Shown here: one piece after another, positions 60,932 through 64,000 of the stretch
How positions within the stretch are numbered: position 1 is the stretch's first letter
How the letters are laid out: each line of letters begins with the position of its first letter
DNA from: an uncultured Slackia sp.
GTDB lineage: Bacteria > Actinomycetota > Coriobacteriia > Coriobacteriales > Eggerthellaceae
NCBI RefSeq assembly: GCF_934630525.1
Contig: NZ_CAKTVX010000004.1
Span: 1 to 64,000 of the forward strand
Reading direction: 5' to 3'
Length of the DNA stretch: 64,000 bases
Program-made: the position numbers and the translations under genes
Notes under the pieces: generated by a model
Databases searched by the model: none
The model's input: the letters and a program-made list of their open reading frames with translations, nothing else
Told to the model about the DNA's origin: nothing

Positions 60932-61270
60932 ATGGAAGCTAAGGCAGTCGCCAAGTATGTGCGCGTGAGCCCCCGCAAGGCTCGCGTCGTCATCGACCAA
61001 GTCCGCGGCAAGGACGTTGTCCGCGCCCGCGAAATCCTGCGCTTCTCGGAGCGCGCTATCGCCGAGACCATTGAGAAGGTTCTCAACTCGGCCGTGGCAA
61101 ATGCCGAGAACAACCATGGCATGTCCACCGACAACCTGGTCGTGAAGGCCGCGTTCGTCGACGAAGGCCCCACGTTTAAGCGCATTCGTCCTCGTGCAAA
61201 GGGCTCTGCCGCTCGCATCCGCAAGCGCACCAGCCACATCACGATCATCGTTGCGCCGAAGGAGGCATAA
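60932..61270 (+). CDS. rplV: 50S ribosomal protein L22
   Basis: 112 residues with AKYVRVSPRKARVVIDQVRG and the C-terminal IRPRAKGSAARIRKRTSHI loop that lines the peptide exit tunnel. Preceded by AAGGAGG; rpsC follows 3 bases later. Confidence 0.98.
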   Translation: MEAKAVAKYVRVSPRKARVVIDQVRGKDVVRAREILRFSERAIAETIEKVLNSAVANAENNHGMSTDNLVVKAAFVDEGPTFKRIRPRAKGSAARIRKRTSHITIIVAPKEA

Positions 61271-61273
61271 AGC

Positions 61274-61993
61274 ATGGGTCAGAAAGTTATGCCCACCGGC
61301 TTCCGTCTCGGCATCACCGAGGATTGGCGTAGCCGTTGGTATTCCGACAAGGACTACGCGAAGAACCTCGCTAACGACATGGAGATTCGCAAGTTCCTGG
61401 ACAAGTATCTCGCCAAGGCCGCTGTCGCCAAGGTCGAGATCGAGCGCGCTGGCGACAAGGTGAAGGTCATCATCACCACCGCTCGCCCGGGCGTTGTCAT
61501 TGGCAAGAAGGGCTCCGAGATCGAGCAGCTCCGCAAGGAACTCGCCAAGATCGTTGGCGGCCCGGTGAACATCGAGGTCATCGAGGTCAAGCGCCCCGAG
61601 CTCGACGCCAACCTGGTTGCCCAGTCCATCGCTGAGCAGCTCGAAGGCCGTGTCGCGTTCCGTCGCGCCATGCGCAAGGCTGTTCAGTCCGCTCGCAAGT
61701 CTGGCGCTCTGGGCATTCGTATCCAGTGCTCCGGCCGTCTTGGTGGCGCTGAGATGAGCCGCCGCGAGTGGTACCGCGAAGGTCGTGTGCCTCTGCACAC
61801 CCTGCGTGCGAAGATCGACTACGGCTTCTGCACCGCTGCTACCACGATGGGTTCCATCGGCATCAAAGTGTGGATCTACCACGGCGAAAAACTCCCCGGT
61901 GGCAAGACTCCGCAGCCTGCTCTCGAGGGCAACTCTCGTCCGTCGCGCGGCCGTCGCGACCGCAATGATCGCAACGAAAGGGGTGCTAAATAA
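61274..61993 (+). CDS. rpsC: 30S ribosomal protein S3
   Basis: 239 residues: MGQKVMPTGFRLGITEDWRS at the start, the KH domain (ITTARPGVVIGKKGSEIEQL) and a basic tail. Its stop overlaps the rplP start codon by one base (TAATG). Confidence 0.98.
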   Translation: MGQKVMPTGFRLGITEDWRSRWYSDKDYAKNLANDMEIRKFLDKYLAKAAVAKVEIERAGDKVKVIITTARPGVVIGKKGSEIEQLRKELAKIVGGPVNIEVIEVKRPELDANLVAQSIAEQLEGRVAFRRAMRKAVQSARKSGALGIRIQCSGRLGGAEMSRREWYREGRVPLHTLRAKIDYGFCTAATTMGSIGIKVWIYHGEKLPGGKTPQPALEGNSRPSRGRRDRNDRNERGAK

Positions 61994-62415
61994 TGCTAGC
62001 TCCTAAGCGCATTCGCCACCGCAAGGTGCAACGCGGCTCTATGAAGGGCAAGGCCAAGGGCTACACCCAGCTGCATCACGGCGAGTACGGCATCCAGGCT
62101 CTCGAGGCTCACTGGATCACCAACCGCCAGATCGAGGCCGCTCGTATCGCCATGACTCGTTACATGAAGCGTGGCGGTAAAGTTTGGATCACCATCTTCC
62201 CCGACAAGCCCATCACCCAGAAGCCGGCTGAAACCCGCATGGGTTCTGGTAAGGGTAACCCGGAAGCTTGGGTTGCTGTCGTCAAGCCCGGCCGTATCAT
62301 GTTCGAGATCGGCGGCGTCGACGAGGCTACCGCTAAAGAGGCCCTGCGTCTCGCCATTCAGAAGCTTCCTATCAAGTGCAAGATCGTTACCAAGGAATCG
62401 GAGGTGGCTGAATAA
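61993..62415 (+). CDS. rplP: 50S ribosomal protein L16
   Basis: 140 residues, MLAPKRIRHRKVQRGSMKGK, normal for L16. Overlaps rpsC at its start and rpmC at its end by one base each (TAATG), indicating coupled translation. Confidence 0.98.
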   Translation: MLAPKRIRHRKVQRGSMKGKAKGYTQLHHGEYGIQALEAHWITNRQIEAARIAMTRYMKRGGKVWITIFPDKPITQKPAETRMGSGKGNPEAWVAVVKPGRIMFEIGGVDEATAKEALRLAIQKLPIKCKIVTKESEVAE

Positions 62416-62624
62416 TGAAGGCCGTCGAGATTCGCGAGCTCTCTTCTGACGATCTTACCGTCAAGCTGAAGGAAGCTCGTGCTGAGCTGTTCAACCTGCG
62501 CTTCCAGATGGCCACCAGCCAGCTGGACAACACCGCTCGTGTGAAGCAGGTCAAGAAGGACATCGCGCGTATTCAGACCGAAATGCGCGCCCGCGAGATC
62601 GCCGCTGCCGGCGCATTGAAATAA
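62415..62624 (+). CDS. rpmC: 50S ribosomal protein L29
   Basis: 69 residues with the two long helices typical of L29 (KAVEIRELSSDDLTVKLKEA, then LFNLRFQMATSQLDN). Confidence 0.97.
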   Translation: MKAVEIRELSSDDLTVKLKEARAELFNLRFQMATSQLDNTARVKQVKKDIARIQTEMRAREIAAAGALK

Positions 62625-62642
62625 GGATTTGGTGGGATAAAC

Positions 62643-62906
62643 ATGAGTGAAGAAACCCGTAGCTCCCGCAAGGTCCGTCAGGGCGTCGTTGTTTCCGCGG
62701 CGAACGACAAGACCATTGTGGTTGAGATCAAGGAGCGCAAGCCTCATCCTGTCTATGGCAAGATGATGACGAGCACCAAGAAGTTCCACGCTCACGACGA
62801 GAACAACGAGGCTGGCCTCGGTGACACCGTCACCATTATGGAGACCCGCCCCATGTCCAAGATGAAGCGTTGGCGCCTCCTCGAGATCGTGGAAAAGGCC
62901 AAATAG
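62643..62906 (+). CDS. rpsQ: 30S ribosomal protein S17
   Basis: 87 residues; RQGVVVSAANDKTIVVEIKE and KFHAHDENNEAGLGDTVTIME are S17 hallmarks. A 40-base gap separates it from rplN. Confidence 0.97.
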   Translation: MSEETRSSRKVRQGVVVSAANDKTIVVEIKERKPHPVYGKMMTSTKKFHAHDENNEAGLGDTVTIMETRPMSKMKRWRLLEIVEKAK

Positions 62907-62946
62907 CCCAAGCGTTGCGTAACTAAACTATCGGAAGGATTGCACA

Positions 62947-63315
62947 ATGATTCAGATGCAAACCATGCTGAACGTTGCCGACAACTCCGGCGCGCGCAAG
63001 GTGCAGTGCATCAAGGTCCTCGGCGGCTCCAAGCGCCGCTATGCAGGCCTTGGCGACGTCATCATCTGCAGCGTCAAGGAGGCAGCTCCCAACGGCAGCG
63101 TCAAGAAGGGCGACGTTGTCCGTTGCGTCATCGTTCGCGTGAAGAAGGAAGTCCGTCGCAAGGACGGTTCTTACATCCGCTTCGACCAGAACGCCGCCGT
63201 GCTGATCGACAACTCCGGTGCTCCCAAGGGCACCCGCATCTTCGGCCCCGTGGCTCGCGAGCTGCGTGACAAGAAGTACATGAAGATCGTGTCTCTGGCA
63301 CCTGAGACGCTCTAA
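62947..63315 (+). CDS. rplN: 50S ribosomal protein L14
   Basis: 122 residues, the universal L14 length, starting MIQMQTMLNVADNSGARKVQ and ending with the conserved RELRDKKYMKIVSLAPETL. Confidence 0.98.
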   Translation: MIQMQTMLNVADNSGARKVQCIKVLGGSKRRYAGLGDVIICSVKEAAPNGSVKKGDVVRCVIVRVKKEVRRKDGSYIRFDQNAAVLIDNSGAPKGTRIFGPVARELRDKKYMKIVSLAPETL

Positions 63316-63331
63316 GGGAGGTGCACGAAAC

Positions 63332-63652
63332 ATGAACAGCATGAAGGTCAAAAAGGGCGACAAGGTTCAGGTCATCGCTGGTAAGGACAAGGGCAAGCAG
63401 GGCACCATTCTGCGCTCCGTTCCTACCCGCAACCGCGTTGTCGTCGAAGGCTGCGGCATCGTGAAGAAGGCCGTTCGCCCCACCCAGCAGAACCCCCAGG
63501 GCGGCATCATCTCCATGGAAGCCCCCATTCACGTTTCCAACGTGATGCTGGTCTGCCCCTCTTGCGGCAAGCCGGTTCGCACTGGCAAGCGCATCAACGA
63601 CGAGGGCAAAAAGGTCCGCGTCTGCAAGAAGTGCGGCAAAGACATCGACTAG
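63332..63652 (+). CDS. rplX: 50S ribosomal protein L24
   Basis: 106 residues. The KOW motif (VKKGDKVQVIAGKDKGKQG) is at the N-terminus and a zinc-binding pair of CxxC motifs (VCPSCGKP, VCKKCGKDID) is near the C-terminus. GGGAGG precedes the start. Unusually, 167 bases separate it from rplE. Confidence 0.97.
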   Translation: MNSMKVKKGDKVQVIAGKDKGKQGTILRSVPTRNRVVVEGCGIVKKAVRPTQQNPQGGIISMEAPIHVSNVMLVCPSCGKPVRTGKRINDEGKKVRVCKKCGKDID

Positions 63653-63686
63653 AAATAGTCCACCGGTTGAATAACCAGTGAATTTT

Positions 63687-63723
63687 AAGGCGCATCCTGC
63701 GGATTTTCTGTGGGATGCGCCTT
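63687..63723 (+). terminator. Terminator-like hairpin between rplX and rplE
   Basis: AAGGCGCATCC (63687-63697) pairs perfectly with GGATGCGCCTT (63713-63723). The next bases are ATGCCG, so there is no T-tract and it may be an attenuator or processing signal. Confidence 0.55.
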
Positions 63724-63731
63724 ATGCCGTG

Positions 63732-63789
63732 TAGAATATGGCCCTGGCTGCCTTAGGCGGGCAGGGACGCAGGGTCGGTAATCCTGCGT
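63732..63789 (+). promoter_or_regulatory. Promoter and hairpin ahead of rplE
   Basis: TAGAAT at 63732-63737 (preceded by GTG) could be a -10. ACGCAGG (63767-63773) pairs with CCTGCGT (63783-63789), forming a hairpin 14 bases before the AAAGGAG site of rplE. Confidence 0.45.
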
Positions 63790-63819
63790 TTAATTCATCG
63801 ACAAAGGAGAAACTTACCA

Positions 63820-64000
63820 ATGGCTACTCCTCGCCTGAAAGAACTGTACAAATCTGAAATCGTCTCCAAGCTGGAGAGCGAGCTCGCTATTGACAACATC
63901 AACAAGGTTCCTCGCCTTGAGAAGATCGTCGTGAACATGGGCGTCGGCGAAGCCGCGTCTGACTCCAAGCAGCTCGACGCAGCTATGAACGATATGCGCA
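63820..64000 (+). CDS. rplE: 50S ribosomal protein L5 (partial, cut by the window end)
   Basis: The first 60 residues are present (MATPRLKELYKSEIVSKLES, then VPRLEKIVVNMGVGEA), a clear L5 N-terminus. The ATG is preceded by AAAGGAGAAAC. The rest lies beyond the window. Confidence 0.96.
   Translation, partial: MATPRLKELYKSEIVSKLESELAIDNINKVPRLEKIVVNMGVGEAASDSKQLDAAMNDMR

Overview
The window looks like chromosomal DNA from a high-GC, anaerobic or microaerobic actinobacterium, most likely class Coriobacteriia (Eggerthellaceae-like). The evidence is an actinobacterial-type LexA box in front of uvrB, two LuxR regulators with large multi-spanning membrane domains, a Tat-exported lipoprotein flavin reductase next to one of them, a membrane molybdoenzyme complex, an AOR-family oxidoreductase, and cydAB as the only terminal oxidase seen. 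This is inference from gene content. No rRNA, tRNA, prophage, insertion sequence or CRISPR array was recognised.

Layout. 1-2.7 kb: a zinc-ribbon membrane protein, then 1.2 kb of non-coding DNA rich in inverted repeats. 2.7-12 kb: a two-gene biotin carboxylase/carboxyltransferase system, DAHP synthase, coaE, uvrB and an MFS transporter. 12-26 kb: palindromic repeats, a radical SAM HemW-like gene, a hairpin array, a VanRS-like two-component system, MFS and DUF554 membrane proteins, a zinc-ribbon membrane protein, a LuxR regulator, an unknown acidic protein and a NifU-like/NifS-like pair. 26-33 kb: an AOR gene divergent from a ferredoxin / molybdopterin enzyme / ferredoxin / NrfD operon. 33-38 kb: mntP and the Asp23-nusB-xseB-dxs-tlyA housekeeping cluster. 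38-43 kb: cydAB plus a small membrane protein, and a GntR-controlled ABC exporter. 43-47 kb: a LuxR regulator divergent from a fumarate-reductase-type flavoprotein. 47-51 kb: a five-gene cluster containing an ACGX-repeat peptide, a flavin/ferredoxin protein, a radical SAM/SPASM maturase, a zinc macrodomain hydrolase and a SirTM sirtuin, with a divergent HxlR regulator. 51-59 kb: endonuclease IV, short MetH, an MFS transporter, DUF2442 and topoisomerase I. 59-64 kb: two large inverted-repeat elements, then ribosomal protein genes rplB to rplE (rplE cut by the window edge).

The most unusual system is the 47.0-51.1 kb cluster. It joins a Cys-repeat RiPP precursor and its radical SAM maturase to the enzymes that write and erase ADP-ribose (SirTM and a zinc macrodomain), in one apparent operon. 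Other points of note: a family of intergenic inverted-repeat elements with unrelated arms around a conserved, covarying core; a pair of 65-bp palindromes; a possible internal start releasing a free biotin carrier protein; an S10-type ribosomal operon that begins abruptly at rplB with a structured leader; and a molybdoenzyme whose usual Cys ligand position appears to be Thr.
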